Shown piece by piece: positions 40,678 to 49,386 of a stretch of DNA of 64,000 nt. Under the pieces are notes generated by a model. It saw only the letters and a program-made list of their open reading frames with translations. It was not told where the DNA came from and made no database searches. The stretch is from Shouchella clausii (GTDB taxonomy: Bacteria; Bacillota; Bacilli; Bacillales; Bacillaceae_D): assembly GCF_001598215.1 (NCBI RefSeq), contig NZ_BCXJ01000005.1, forward strand, positions 372,001 through 436,000. The letters are read 5' to 3'. A program made the position numbers and the translations under genes. Numbering within the stretch: the stretch's first letter is position 1; each line of letters starts with the position of its first letter.

Positions 40678-40693
40678 GAACATAAATAAACAC
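40678..40693. promoter_or_regulatory. Candidate operator upstream of the DeoR gene
   Basis: GAACATAAATAAACAC; compare the copy before kduD. Suggests autoregulation; not tested. Confidence 0.4.
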
Positions 40694-40730
40694 AAAAAAC
40701 AGGCAGCTTTTTGTGAAACTGCCTGTTGAC
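40692..40730 (-). terminator. Terminator after the chromate transporter pair
   Basis: AACAGGCAG and CTGCCTGTT pair around a 13-base loop, followed on the minus strand by TTTTTG. Confidence 0.88.
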
Positions 40731-40745
40731 TACCTAACCGGCTGC

Positions 40746-41285
40746 CTACCCTAGAAATGGAATGACAAGCCCCCCGTAAACAAATGAGGCGACAATCACT
40801 AACGCCGGATGGACTTTTGCCTTTGTCAATAGTAGAAAAGCAACCGCTGCAATTGCCAATGACTGAAGCCAACCAATCTCGGCAGCGGCATCGCCAATGA
40901 TATCGAATGTCAACACTACCATCAATATACAAATAACAGGCTGGACAGCAAGGGAAATGCCTTTGACCACATTTGATTGGCGGTACTTTCGCAAAACACG
41001 CATCAACAAAATCATGGCCAGCGCTGATGGAACAATGGTCGCTGCATGGGCAACGATAAAACCTGACCAGCCCCCGGCAGCAAATCCAACATACGCAGCA
41101 ATTTTTGTTGCGATCGGCCCTGGCAGAGCATTTGCCAAGGCAAGGACATTGGAAAACTCATCGCTCGTCAACCAGTGATAGCGGTTGACAACTTCTTCAA
41201 ACATAAGCGGAATGGAAGCCGGGCCACCACCATAGCCTAGCAAGTTAGCAAGAAAAAATGCGATAAATAAATATAATAAAATCAT
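40746..41285 (-). CDS. Chromate transporter, short-chain CHR protein (second subunit)
   Basis: 179 aa membrane protein with about six hydrophobic segments. NLLGYGGGPASIPLM and ALANALPGPIATKIAAYVGF are the CHR-family signatures. The start is the ATG after AGGAGAG, overlapping the stop of the other CHR gene. Short CHR proteins act as heteromeric pairs that export chromate; other anions are possible. Confidence 0.9.
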   Translation of the reverse strand: MILLYLFIAFFLANLLGYGGGPASIPLMFEEVVNRYHWLTSDEFSNVLALANALPGPIATKIAAYVGFAAGGWSGFIVAHAATIVPSALAMILLMRVLRKYRQSNVVKGISLAVQPVICILMVVLTFDIIGDAAAEIGWLQSLAIAAVAFLLLTKAKVHPALVIVASFVYGGLVIPFLG

Positions 41286-41872
41286 GACGACTCTCCTTTT
41301 TGCCTGCTCCGCCATTTATCCACCAGTTTATAATGAAATACACCGTAAATAATAAAGGCAATAATCACAAAACCAGGGTGGACGTCAAACCCTTGCAAAG
41401 CGGCAAAGGCAATGAGAAAAGTGAGGATGCCAAAAACCCAGCCGAAGCCTTTAACCGTCTTCTTGCCAAAATCATACGCCATTTGTGCGAGCAAAACGGC
41501 GATAACAGGCGTAACTGCCCCTATCATGCCAGCAACAACCTCAGAACCACTAATGGCATCAACAAGCGAAAAAAGCAACACCATCGCTACACTTGTAGGA
41601 AAAATATGCCACAACGTTGCCCAACAAGCGCCAGTCCAGCCCTTCAATCGATAACCTAAATAGGCCGCCATTTTCGTTGCCACGGGGCCCGGCAACGTAT
41701 TGGCAATCGCCAGCGTCTCGCCAAATTCCTCATTGTCCATCCATTTATACGTATCAACAGCTTCCACCCGAAACAGTGGCATGACAGACGGGCCGCCGCC
41801 AAACCCAAACAGCCCTGTCCGCAGCATCGCCAGTGCTAGCTGCCTATATTGCGTCACGGTCTCTTTCTCCAC
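41282..41872 (-). CDS. Chromate transporter, short-chain CHR protein (first subunit)
   Basis: 196 aa from a GTG start behind AGAGGGA. TGLFGFGGGPSVMPLFRVE and AIANTLPGPVATKMAAYLGYRLKGW match the CHR domain. Each protein carries one CHR domain, so two together equal the long-chain form. The two genes overlap by 4 bp and share the terminator at 40692-40730. Confidence 0.9.
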   Translation of the reverse strand: MEKETVTQYRQLALAMLRTGLFGFGGGPSVMPLFRVEAVDTYKWMDNEEFGETLAIANTLPGPVATKMAAYLGYRLKGWTGACWATLWHIFPTSVAMVLLFSLVDAISGSEVVAGMIGAVTPVIAVLLAQMAYDFGKKTVKGFGWVFGILTFLIAFAALQGFDVHPGFVIIAFIIYGVFHYKLVDKWRSRQKGESS

Positions 41873-41926
41873 TGCGGTTATCCCTCTTTTCTCTATTCAT
41901 TCTAGTTTACAAAGCTCCGCTTAGCG

Positions 41927-42757
41927 CTATAACCGAATTTTAGCGATGTCGAAGTTAGGCACAAGCCCTTGTTCCATCGCGCGGCCTAACAAGTTCTCAA
42001 CCGCTTGATAGCCGTCTTCTCCAAGTGACTTCGTAAACTCATTTACATAAAGTTCAATATGGGCATTGGCGACTTCTTCTGAAAGCTCTTGGGCATGTGA
42101 AAGCACATAGTCGCTTGTCTCCTCAGCGTGTGCCCATGCATACTCAACCGATTGTTGGGCCCACTTCGCCAATTGCTCTTTATCGAGGGAGCGCTTGGCA
42201 ATAATCGCGCCTAATGGGATCGGAAAACCTGTATCTTGTTCCCACCATTCGCCTAAATCTTGCAACAGGGACAGGCCATACGTTTGGTATGTAAAGCGTG
42301 CTTCGTGGATGACGAGCCCTGCATCGACTTCCCCTTTTGCGACTGCAGGCATAATACGGTCGAACGGCATCACCTTTATAAAAATGTTATTTTCAGGCAA
42401 TTTTTGTTCAGTCCATAGACGGAACAATAAGTATGCAGTGGAGCGGTCACTTGGGACAGCAACTGTTTTCCCTTCAAGAGCAGTTGCTTCTTGCTGTTCT
42501 TTCGTTAACACAAGCGGCCCGCACCCACGACCAAGAGCGCCTCCGCTCGGCACTAGACAATAATGGTCCAGTACATACGGCAACGCAGCGTAAGAAATTT
42601 TCATGACTTCAGGCCCCGTCTGATCAATCGCCCAATAGTTGGTGCGGTCAATATCGGCATAGGTTACATTTAACTTAGGGGCACCAGCAATCTTCCCGTG
42701 AACCCATGCATAAAAGACAAATGTGTCATTTGGACATGGCGAAAAAGCAATCTCCAA
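41927..42757 (-). CDS. mqnD: 1,4-dihydroxy-6-naphthoate synthase (futalosine pathway)
   Basis: 276 aa periplasmic-binding-protein-like enzyme of the futalosine route to menaquinone. I use the TTG nine bases after AAGGAGG, giving MEIAFSPCPNDTFVFYAWV, the typical MqnD opening. Further conserved segments are MKISYAALPYVLDHYCLVPSGGALG and GLVIHEARFTYQ with the active-site His. It follows mqnB with a 32-bp overlap. Confidence 0.9.
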   Translation of the reverse strand: MEIAFSPCPNDTFVFYAWVHGKIAGAPKLNVTYADIDRTNYWAIDQTGPEVMKISYAALPYVLDHYCLVPSGGALGRGCGPLVLTKEQQEATALEGKTVAVPSDRSTAYLLFRLWTEQKLPENNIFIKVMPFDRIMPAVAKGEVDAGLVIHEARFTYQTYGLSLLQDLGEWWEQDTGFPIPLGAIIAKRSLDKEQLAKWAQQSVEYAWAHAEETSDYVLSHAQELSEEVANAHIELYVNEFTKSLGEDGYQAVENLLGRAMEQGLVPNFDIAKIRL

Positions 42758-43400
42758 GTTGTTCAACCTCCTTCAATTTCTCTGCTGCTTTCGTCAACGA
42801 CGAAAAAGCACTCGCAAATTCCCAGCTTGCTTTATCGCGAATGCCTACTTGGTTTGAAATGGACCTTACTTCGGCAAAAGGCAAGCCAAACTCCGCTGCC
42901 GCATTGGCTACACCAAACCCTTCCATCGCTTCTGCCACTACGTCTTTCCCATAAGATTGACGAACGTTTAATGTCGCTTCTGTCCCAGTCACAGTCATCA
43001 CGGACAAAATAGCACCAGTTGCTACAGATACGGCTTCTTCAAGTTTCCCAATATAAGCATCGTTTGCAACTGCAGGCAATGTTTGTGTACCAAAACCGAG
43101 CGCATCAATCGTCAAAAACCCTTCTGGTGACTCTGCTCCTATTTCCGGGGCAATAATCGACGTTGCGACAGCAACCGTGCCATTTGCCGCTTTTCCTGGG
43201 AAGCCACCAGCAATCCCCATGTTTATCGTTCCTTGATAGTGTTTTTGGGCGAGCTGCCTTGCTGTACGCGCTGCTGCCTGGGCGATCCCTACGCCGCCAA
43301 CGAGTACTTCATAGGCTGAAGAATTTCCCAACCCTTGTAAGACAGCCTGCTTTTCAGGTTCCACGGAAACGACAATCAAAATAGGCTTCCTGTCTATCAC
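42726..43400 (-). CDS. mqnB: Futalosine hydrolase
   Basis: 224 aa nucleosidase of the MTA/SAH-nucleosidase fold that removes the base from futalosine. It starts GTG. ILIVVSVEPEKQAVLQGL, GGVGIAQAAARTAR, NMGIAGGF and EAMEGFGVANAA (with the catalytic Glu/Met-Glu) support the call. Together with mqnD it shows that menaquinone is made from chorismate by the futalosine route; mqnA, mqnC and mqnE must lie elsewhere. Confidence 0.9.
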   Translation of the reverse strand: MIDRKPILIVVSVEPEKQAVLQGLGNSSAYEVLVGGVGIAQAAARTARQLAQKHYQGTINMGIAGGFPGKAANGTVAVATSIIAPEIGAESPEGFLTIDALGFGTQTLPAVANDAYIGKLEEAVSVATGAILSVMTVTGTEATLNVRQSYGKDVVAEAMEGFGVANAAAEFGLPFAEVRSISNQVGIRDKASWEFASAFSSLTKAAEKLKEVEQLGDCFFAMSK

Positions 43401-43578
43401 GCGCCAACAATCCTTTCCAACGATTCTAACGATCTAGTATACCATAAATGAAGTTGCCAACAAAGTCCATTTGTTTGCTTTCAAGCCTGCTCAAAATAAG
43501 AATCACTTCTATAACCTATACATGAGGCAAGGAATCATTCATAGAATGTATTATCTTACAAATAAGGAGTGAATTTGG

Positions 43579-45033
43579 ATGAAAGAATTATTTTTGAAAG
43601 CGCTTACTTTATTTTTGTTGTCTTTCCTGCTTTTTTGGCCGCAAGCTCCCGCACACGCTGGGTTTCTTGGCGCAGGAAAACCAGCCCCTGGCGCTCCGCC
43701 AGGAACATGGGTTGTCGGTGATACGCCAGCAACGACTGCTGGATCGCCGATCTTGTTTGTCCACGGCCTTAATAGTTCTGCACTCACTTGGTTCGAGCCA
43801 AATGACATGTTTGTACACACGTATGAGCAAGGATTTCCGAGCGCCTACATCAATTTGCACCCAGATAAATCAAACTGGCAAAATGGCGAGTTGCTAGCGG
43901 AAAAAATCCGTGATATTTATCACTATTTTGGTGAAAAAGTCACAATTGTTGCTCATAGCAAAGGCGGCGTTGATACGCAAACTGCGCTCCTTCATTATGG
44001 GGCTGAACCTTATGTAAAAGAAGTCATTACGCTCGGTTCGCCTCACCACGGAAGCGAACTTGCCAACTTAGCATATAGCAACTGGGCTGGCTGGCTCGCG
44101 GAAATCATCGGCCAACGCTCAGAAGGCACTGCCTCTTTGCAAACAGGGAACATGGCCTATTTTCGAGCGCAAACAGACGCTTTAATCTCTGGGCAATCTG
44201 TCCCTTTTTCGACGATTTCAGGAACGTCCTGGGGCTCGTTTGGATCTGCTCTCTATTTCGGCGGGCTATATTTGCAATTTTTCGGCACTAATGATGGGGC
44301 TGTGACAGTAAATAGCTCTAGACTAAGCTACGCACCAGAACTTGCTTCCAACCGTTGGGACCATATGCAAGTGGCGCAAGGCCATCTTGTTTTTCCTTTG
44401 CTGCAAGCGCAAATGGGTGCACAGGCTAAGGAAGAGGAGGAGGCGAAGCCCATGAGCGCAGCCATAGTCCGTGGCGGCCGATTTAACGGAAATGCCAGCC
44501 AGTCTTTTGTCGTCGAACCAAACGTAAATAAAGCGCAAATCTCAGTGCTCGCTAATGAAAAGCTTGACTCCGTTGAACTTCACTCCCCAGATGGGCAAGT
44601 CTATCATGTTGCCGCCGTCACTGCCGAGGAAGAGCACAGTGTTTTTTACGGAGCTTATGTCCATCATTTTGAAATGGATCATCCGAGTGCCGGGGAATGG
44701 GAACTAAAAATGGCACACCCGCAACCAACAGCCTATTTAGCTGTTATGGCGCTTGAAGGCGGTGTTTCGTCAGCCATCGCTTTTGACAGCGTTCGCCTCC
44801 AGTCTGACCTTGACCCGAATGCCATCGATATTAGCAAAACACGCTACACCGTCCATATCAATGATGACAACATCGCAGCCAATACTGCTTCGCTTCACGC
44901 GCTGCCTCCTCAAAAAGATGCTTCGCAAACGATTACCATTGATATTGAAGGGATGACAAGAAACGGTGATCGCTTTGAACGGACGATCGTTACCAACCGC
45001 TATGTCGATAAGCACGGCACTATTTATGAATGA
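43579..45033 (+). CDS. Secreted alpha/beta-hydrolase lipase
   Basis: 484 aa. A signal peptide ends at about APAHA (residue 27). The oxyanion segment ILFVHGLNSSALTW is near residue 60, and the nucleophile Ser127 lies in VAHSKGGVDTQ. An acidic residue and His complete the triad in FFGTNDGAVTVNSSRL and WDHMQVAQGH. After about residue 290 a C-terminal half rich in beta-strand follows, of unknown role. It starts behind AAGGAGTGA and stands alone. Substrate could be lipids or esters. Confidence 0.85.
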   Translation: MKELFLKALTLFLLSFLLFWPQAPAHAGFLGAGKPAPGAPPGTWVVGDTPATTAGSPILFVHGLNSSALTWFEPNDMFVHTYEQGFPSAYINLHPDKSNWQNGELLAEKIRDIYHYFGEKVTIVAHSKGGVDTQTALLHYGAEPYVKEVITLGSPHHGSELANLAYSNWAGWLAEIIGQRSEGTASLQTGNMAYFRAQTDALISGQSVPFSTISGTSWGSFGSALYFGGLYLQFFGTNDGAVTVNSSRLSYAPELASNRWDHMQVAQGHLVFPLLQAQMGAQAKEEEEAKPMSAAIVRGGRFNGNASQSFVVEPNVNKAQISVLANEKLDSVELHSPDGQVYHVAAVTAEEEHSVFYGAYVHHFEMDHPSAGEWELKMAHPQPTAYLAVMALEGGVSSAIAFDSVRLQSDLDPNAIDISKTRYTVHINDDNIAANTASLHALPPQKDASQTITIDIEGMTRNGDRFERTIVTNRYVDKHGTIYE

Positions 45034-45111
45034 TCGGATAATGGTTTGATAGCGGCGAGTTTAAGAAGCGGACTGAAAGAAGAGGAAGAATACGGTCAAT
45101 TACCCGCAATA

Positions 45112-45222
45112 ACAAAAAGGAACCCTACCAAAGCAGCTGGTCCACTAACATCGATGTGACAAATAGCATGTGTAAGCCAATAATAGTTGCCGGTTCCTTT
45201 TTCGATACCGAAAAAGGAACCT
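45112..45222. repeat. Inverted repeat cluster after the lipase gene
   Basis: AAAAAGGAACC occurs at about 45115, then GGTTCCTTTTTCG at 45192-45204 and its inverse CGAAAAAGGAACC at 45209-45221. The last two make a 13-bp stem with a 4-base loop. No T-run follows, so it is either an unusual terminator or the remnant of a small mobile repeat. Confidence 0.5.
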
Positions 45223-45257
45223 TATCTATGAAACCACACAAACGTAACTGTAGCTGC

Positions 45258-45689
45258 TCATCTCAATGAATGACATCGCTTACTGTCGGTTGCGACTCGT
45301 TCTTTTTTTAGAATCCTTCTAATACAATTTTCCAGCCGCACATAATCTTGTTTCGTTGGATTGTTCACATTCAATATACAGACGACCGCTCCGTTTGCCT
45401 TTTCTTTTTTTAACGTTACATAATCGCGATCTGAAACAATCAAATCTGGTGTTTCCCCCGGCTCACAAAAACGCGAATGTGGATAGACTTCTTGAACCAT
45501 TTTTAAACCTACGTTTTTTCCTGCTTTGCCAAAAATGGAATACAGCTTGATTTTAATAGGTTTTACTGCACCATCAAAACCCAATACATTTCTTAATAAA
45601 AATCGATACCTATCTAGCAATTCTCGTTTTGTCTTTTTATCTAACCAAATCACTTGTGTGGTCAAATGATCCAGAAACGAGTCAATCAA
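45258..45689 (-). CDS. C-terminal EIIB-like part of a split Mga/AtxA-type regulator
   Basis: 143 aa. It opens LIDSFLDHLTTQVIW and continues IKIKLYSIFGKAGKNVGLKMVQEV, TPDLIVSDRDYV, resembling the EIIB-like C-terminal domain of Mga/AtxA regulators. The TTG at 45689 has no ribosome-binding site. Reading back in this frame gives HSETEPAQ, joined to the end of the upstream ORF across a T7 run (45724-45730). It is probably not an independent protein. Confidence 0.55.
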   Translation of the reverse strand: MIDSFLDHLTTQVIWLDKKTKRELLDRYRFLLRNVLGFDGAVKPIKIKLYSIFGKAGKNVGLKMVQEVYPHSRFCEPGETPDLIVSDRDYVTLKKEKANGAVVCILNVNNPTKQDYVRLENCIRRILKKERVATDSKRCHSLR

Positions 45690-46741
45690 TTGGGCAGGCT
45701 CTGTTTCAGAATGATCGTGACTGAAAAAAAGGAATTACCCCTAAAATAGCTGTCTGCCAAATGAATGTTTATTAGATTAGCATATAGTGTTGTATATTCT
45801 TCGCCACTAATCGCGACACCAAAAAAATCAATAAAACGATCCAACCATTGAATTGTCCGTTTTACAAAATCAGCAGAAGCGTTGGAAAAAGCATTCTGGA
45901 TAAAAGAAATGGAACGTTGGTCGCCTTTTTCTATATAAGAAAAAGAAATGAAGGCTAAGAATAAAAAGGCAATTTCATCCTCTAAATCTCGATCATTTAT
46001 TTTTGTAAGCTCCTTATAAAGGGTATAGATATTTTTCCGGAATTGTTCAAACAAAGGATGTGTTTTCACAAACACGTCAAAAAAACGTTCCTTGTTAATG
46101 GTAAATCCTTTGCGGATTCTACTTACGTTTACACCTACCCAATACAACAACGATTCCTGGCAACTCCCAAACGCCTTGTACAATAACGATTCTGCTTGTT
46201 TCAGACTAATAACGTCAAATGGCCATTCCTCCGCCCAACTGGAATCCCAATAAAAAAGATAGTAAAAATAACGAATTTGTTTTTCGTCGCCATGAATAAT
46301 GGGCTCCCTTTTTAATTGAATGTCCAAATCAAACGTATTTAAAAGCGGCACTAATCTTTTTAGAGAACGATAAAGGGACCCATAACTAACATATGCTTCG
46401 TTTGAAAACTTAACGCTATTGACGAACTGACCCTTGAAAACAGTATCTAGAAACTGGTAAGGCAATGAGTTATGATTATACAGCCGTTCGATTGTCTTAA
46501 CGGAAAACGCAAACGAGCGTTTCAACCAATAGCCTTTTGTTTTTTCTGAGCGAACGATTGTGGCTTGGTCTGTTAAGGTTTCTAGTTCCATAGCCAATTC
46601 ATGTACATTTTTCTTCGCTGTTCGTTTTTCTATCCCGCATACTTCTGCTATCTGTGTAAGTGTGACACTTTGGCTTTGGGCCTCCAAAAACCTTAGGATT
46701 CGTACTTTAGAAACTGCACTCCCATTCAGAAAATAATCCAA
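45686..46741 (-). CDS. Mga/AtxA-like virulence-type regulator, N-terminal and PRD part
   Basis: 351 aa from the TTG six bases after AGAGGTG (an ATG at 46768 lacks a site). The N-terminal HTH reads KVRILRFLEAQSQSVTLTQIAEVCGIEKRT; a second Mga-type HTH (FSNEAYVSYGSLYRSLKRLVPLL) follows, then a helical PRD-like region. The frame stops early after a T7 run. With the downstream 143-codon frame the total is about 495 aa, the usual length of Mga/AtxA proteins. Its place beside the wall-protein operon suggests that it controls it. Confidence 0.65.
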   Translation of the reverse strand: MDYFLNGSAVSKVRILRFLEAQSQSVTLTQIAEVCGIEKRTAKKNVHELAMELETLTDQATIVRSEKTKGYWLKRSFAFSVKTIERLYNHNSLPYQFLDTVFKGQFVNSVKFSNEAYVSYGSLYRSLKRLVPLLNTFDLDIQLKREPIIHGDEKQIRYFYYLFYWDSSWAEEWPFDVISLKQAESLLYKAFGSCQESLLYWVGVNVSRIRKGFTINKERFFDVFVKTHPLFEQFRKNIYTLYKELTKINDRDLEDEIAFLFLAFISFSYIEKGDQRSISFIQNAFSNASADFVKRTIQWLDRFIDFFGVAISGEEYTTLYANLINIHLADSYFRGNSFFSVTIILKQSLPN

Positions 46742-47042
46742 GCCATTCACCTCTTCTCTTGCTTCCATAAATTAAATTGTTCTATTTGTTCTCTGTATTC
46801 ATCCTTATCTATGCTACTGTCGGAGAGAGACACTCATTGCCTATTCTTTATGTCAATTTACAATCGACACTGTATTCTTCTTACGAAAATGCGTCACATA
46901 GATTTTTGAAATTCAGGTTTGAGAGGTGCATTGGCAAGAAGCATGCCCTATGGTGACATGCTTACACAGTATGTTCGCTTCTCCTAAAAGCAAAAAATCG
47001 ATACTTTTGCTGCATTCCCTTCAAGGCAAAACGATGCACTGT
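46742..47042. other. Intergenic region between sortase and regulator genes
   Basis: About 300 bases with no supported gene. GCATG motifs at 46941-46963 (AAGCATGCCC, GACATGCTT) form a small inverted repeat. It probably holds the regulator's promoter. Confidence 0.4.
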
Positions 47043-47633
47043 TTAAGTTGTAGGATACGCATAAATGACAAATCGCTCAGGGGCGCTTCCTACATAATGA
47101 AAAGGATAACAAGTTGTTATGACTAACACTTCCTCCCCCATTTTTCGAATAACAGAAGTATCATCTGCGGAAACAATTTCGGTTTCTTTTAGCTCATACG
47201 TAAATTTGCCATAAGGCATCGTCACAATAAAAGAGTCGCCTATTTCTAGCTCCCCAAAGTTACGAAATACGGTGTCTCTATGACCAGATAACAAAATCTG
47301 TTCATCTTGCCCAGGAAAAGCAGATTCGGATAAATGACCTACGCCATTTTTTAAAGCCTCTTCATTGGTTCCTTCAACAACGGCAATTGTCCGATCTAGC
47401 TTTGGAATCTCTAATGTTGCAAAGGCTTCGTGAGCGTCTGGACGAAAGGCCTCTACAGCGCCAGCGTCTTCGTCTTCTCCAGCACGAATCCATTCACGTT
47501 CGGCTTTTTCTATATACGCTTTCGCTTCTACCAGTGATTTGTCTTGGGCACGTTCATGAGCCATTAGTTGATAAACAAATGCCCCCAAAACAATTAGACC
47601 TGTTATGATTAGCAAATTTCCAATTCGTTTCAT
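47043..47633 (-). CDS. Class D-like sortase (YhcS/SrtD type)
   Basis: 196 aa transpeptidase anchored by one N-terminal membrane helix (6-24). Catalytic residues are His118 in LLSGHRD, Cys175 in LVITTCYPF and Arg187 in ERFVIYA. The TTCYPF form is typical of class D sortases, which cut LPDTx/LPNTA signals. The wall protein of this locus carries LPDTA, so it is the probable substrate. The gene starts 13 bp after the stop of the toroid-like gene and should be cotranscribed. Confidence 0.92.
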   Translation of the reverse strand: MKRIGNLLIITGLIVLGAFVYQLMAHERAQDKSLVEAKAYIEKAEREWIRAGEDEDAGAVEAFRPDAHEAFATLEIPKLDRTIAVVEGTNEEALKNGVGHLSESAFPGQDEQILLSGHRDTVFRNFGELEIGDSFIVTMPYGKFTYELKETEIVSADDTSVIRKMGEEVLVITTCYPFHYVGSAPERFVIYAYPTT

Positions 47634-47646
47634 ATCGCGGTCCTCT

Positions 47647-49317
47647 CTATTTAAACAATCGTGATTCAGTCCTCATGTGCACAAAATAGCGACAGTAGCC
47701 AGATAAGTAATGTTCTACATCATCAATACGGCTTCGAAATGAATGGTGGCGAATAAAAAAGCTGCCAAGAATTCGAGAAGGGTTTTTATAATACATAGCC
47801 AATTCTGGATAAAAATATCCATTGCGTTGATATTCTGCGCGTTTGTGAATAGTGTTTTCAAGTTTTTTTTCATCGAATTCTGCTAAAAGGGTTCGATGGT
47901 CTGTTTCTTTCATACACTGAATCATATTGTAAGCTGCCAATGTCAATTCTAAAAAAGTCGGGTATGTGGTGATGCGATGATAGATAAAATCTAGTTTAGC
48001 TTGAACATTTTGTAGACCAAAATGAAAGTACTTTCGCAATGGCTTATATCGTGTCAATTCCTCTGTACAATAACTAAGCCAGTGATCATGATTTTTCCAA
48101 TATTCGTTAGCAATAAAGTAATCAAACGCTCTTTCAACTGTCTTCATCCATTTTTCATTTTTGTCTAATTGATAAAGCCTTAGCAAAGCAAAAGCAGCTT
48201 CTCCATCATAATAAACAATTCTAAATGCATCTTTTAATTCGAAAGATGGATAATGGAGGACATGGTGAAAGCCACCATTTTCTTGTTGAAGCTGACATAT
48301 CCCATTTGCCAGCTGTTGGGCAACTGGAAGGTAACGATCATTTTGGAAAACGTCCGTATACTTTGTAAAAGCAAGAATGGCAGCTGCATTCGCTCCTAAT
48401 TTAACTTCCAACTGATCTTGTTCGACTCCGTCGACAACATAGGCAGCCCCTTGCTTCTTATCAACATGTAGCCCCTTTAGCAAATAATCAAGGCCTCTTT
48501 CAATAGCGGGAATGGCCTCTTTGTCCTTAGTGATTTCGAGGGCTTCGATCATTGCATAAAGTGTACTGGCATGTCTCAACAAATTATAAAAATGAATTTC
48601 TTTATCAAAACAAGAAAAATACCCATATGTAAATTGGCCCGCCTCTTTATTCATTTTAGCCAAATAATTGAGTCCGCTAGCAATCATTTCTTTTACTTCC
48701 ACAGCGTCTAAAAGGGTATCCCGTCTTCCGTTGTCCCTTGGCCCTTCTTTAAGGGCATAAAGCTGCTGATTTTCTAAAAAGTACCCTTTTGTTGTAAATG
48801 TGGTTACCGAGGAAACTTTGTTGAAATCTAATCGTTTTAAATGAGGGCGATGGTTCCGAATATAAGATTGAATGTTTTTTTCATTTAAATACCCTCGCTT
48901 TGTATCTTTGTCAATTTGAATCATTGCGTTTCCATTGATCTCTTGCTCTAAAAAAGCATAGCTAAAGTTTTCATCAAAACTGATTCCTTGCCTAAAGTAG
49001 TTCTTTTTTGTTTTGGTCATAGTGTTAATAAATGACAAAAGCGAGTGTTGTTCAGTACTAGTAACCCAGTCGATTTTTAAACAGGAATATTCCTGCTTCA
49101 TGATGGAAACCCCTCTGTTGTAAAGACGTTTCCAAGCGCGCTGAAAACTATTCTCCTTGACGGTTAATACCGTTGCTCGTTTATCTAAATAGCCAATAGA
49201 AAGAAACAAGATAACCGGCTTTTCTTTTCGTAGTTCCTTGTACTCCCCTGACTCGGTAATAAATGCATGCAGTTGATCCATATCACGATTAAATATTTGG
49301 GTAAGATTCTGGTTCAT
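47647..49317 (-). CDS. Toroid-like protein of unknown function in the wall-protein operon
   Basis: 556 aa with no signal peptide or membrane helix. After an unrecognised N-terminal ~200 residues, the remainder shows repeated helix pairs of the alpha/alpha-toroid kind: YNLLRHASTLYAMIEALEIT, KLGANAAAILAFTKYTD, YYDGEAAFALLRLYQL, and LTLAAYNMI. Such folds occur in glycosidases, epimerases and cyclases. A late segment ELAMYYKNPSRILGSFF and RIDDVEHYLSGY is conserved-looking. It starts behind GGAGGGTTG, between the wall protein and its sortase, so it may modify the protein or its glycan. I do not know the reaction. Confidence 0.5.
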   Translation of the reverse strand: MNQNLTQIFNRDMDQLHAFITESGEYKELRKEKPVILFLSIGYLDKRATVLTVKENSFQRAWKRLYNRGVSIMKQEYSCLKIDWVTSTEQHSLLSFINTMTKTKKNYFRQGISFDENFSYAFLEQEINGNAMIQIDKDTKRGYLNEKNIQSYIRNHRPHLKRLDFNKVSSVTTFTTKGYFLENQQLYALKEGPRDNGRRDTLLDAVEVKEMIASGLNYLAKMNKEAGQFTYGYFSCFDKEIHFYNLLRHASTLYAMIEALEITKDKEAIPAIERGLDYLLKGLHVDKKQGAAYVVDGVEQDQLEVKLGANAAAILAFTKYTDVFQNDRYLPVAQQLANGICQLQQENGGFHHVLHYPSFELKDAFRIVYYDGEAAFALLRLYQLDKNEKWMKTVERAFDYFIANEYWKNHDHWLSYCTEELTRYKPLRKYFHFGLQNVQAKLDFIYHRITTYPTFLELTLAAYNMIQCMKETDHRTLLAEFDEKKLENTIHKRAEYQRNGYFYPELAMYYKNPSRILGSFFIRHHSFRSRIDDVEHYLSGYCRYFVHMRTESRLFK

Positions 49318-49386
49318 GGCTCAACCCTCCTAGATTAGTTAAAGGGAAGCAAATGCTAATAGCGCATTTGCTTCCTTATAACACTT

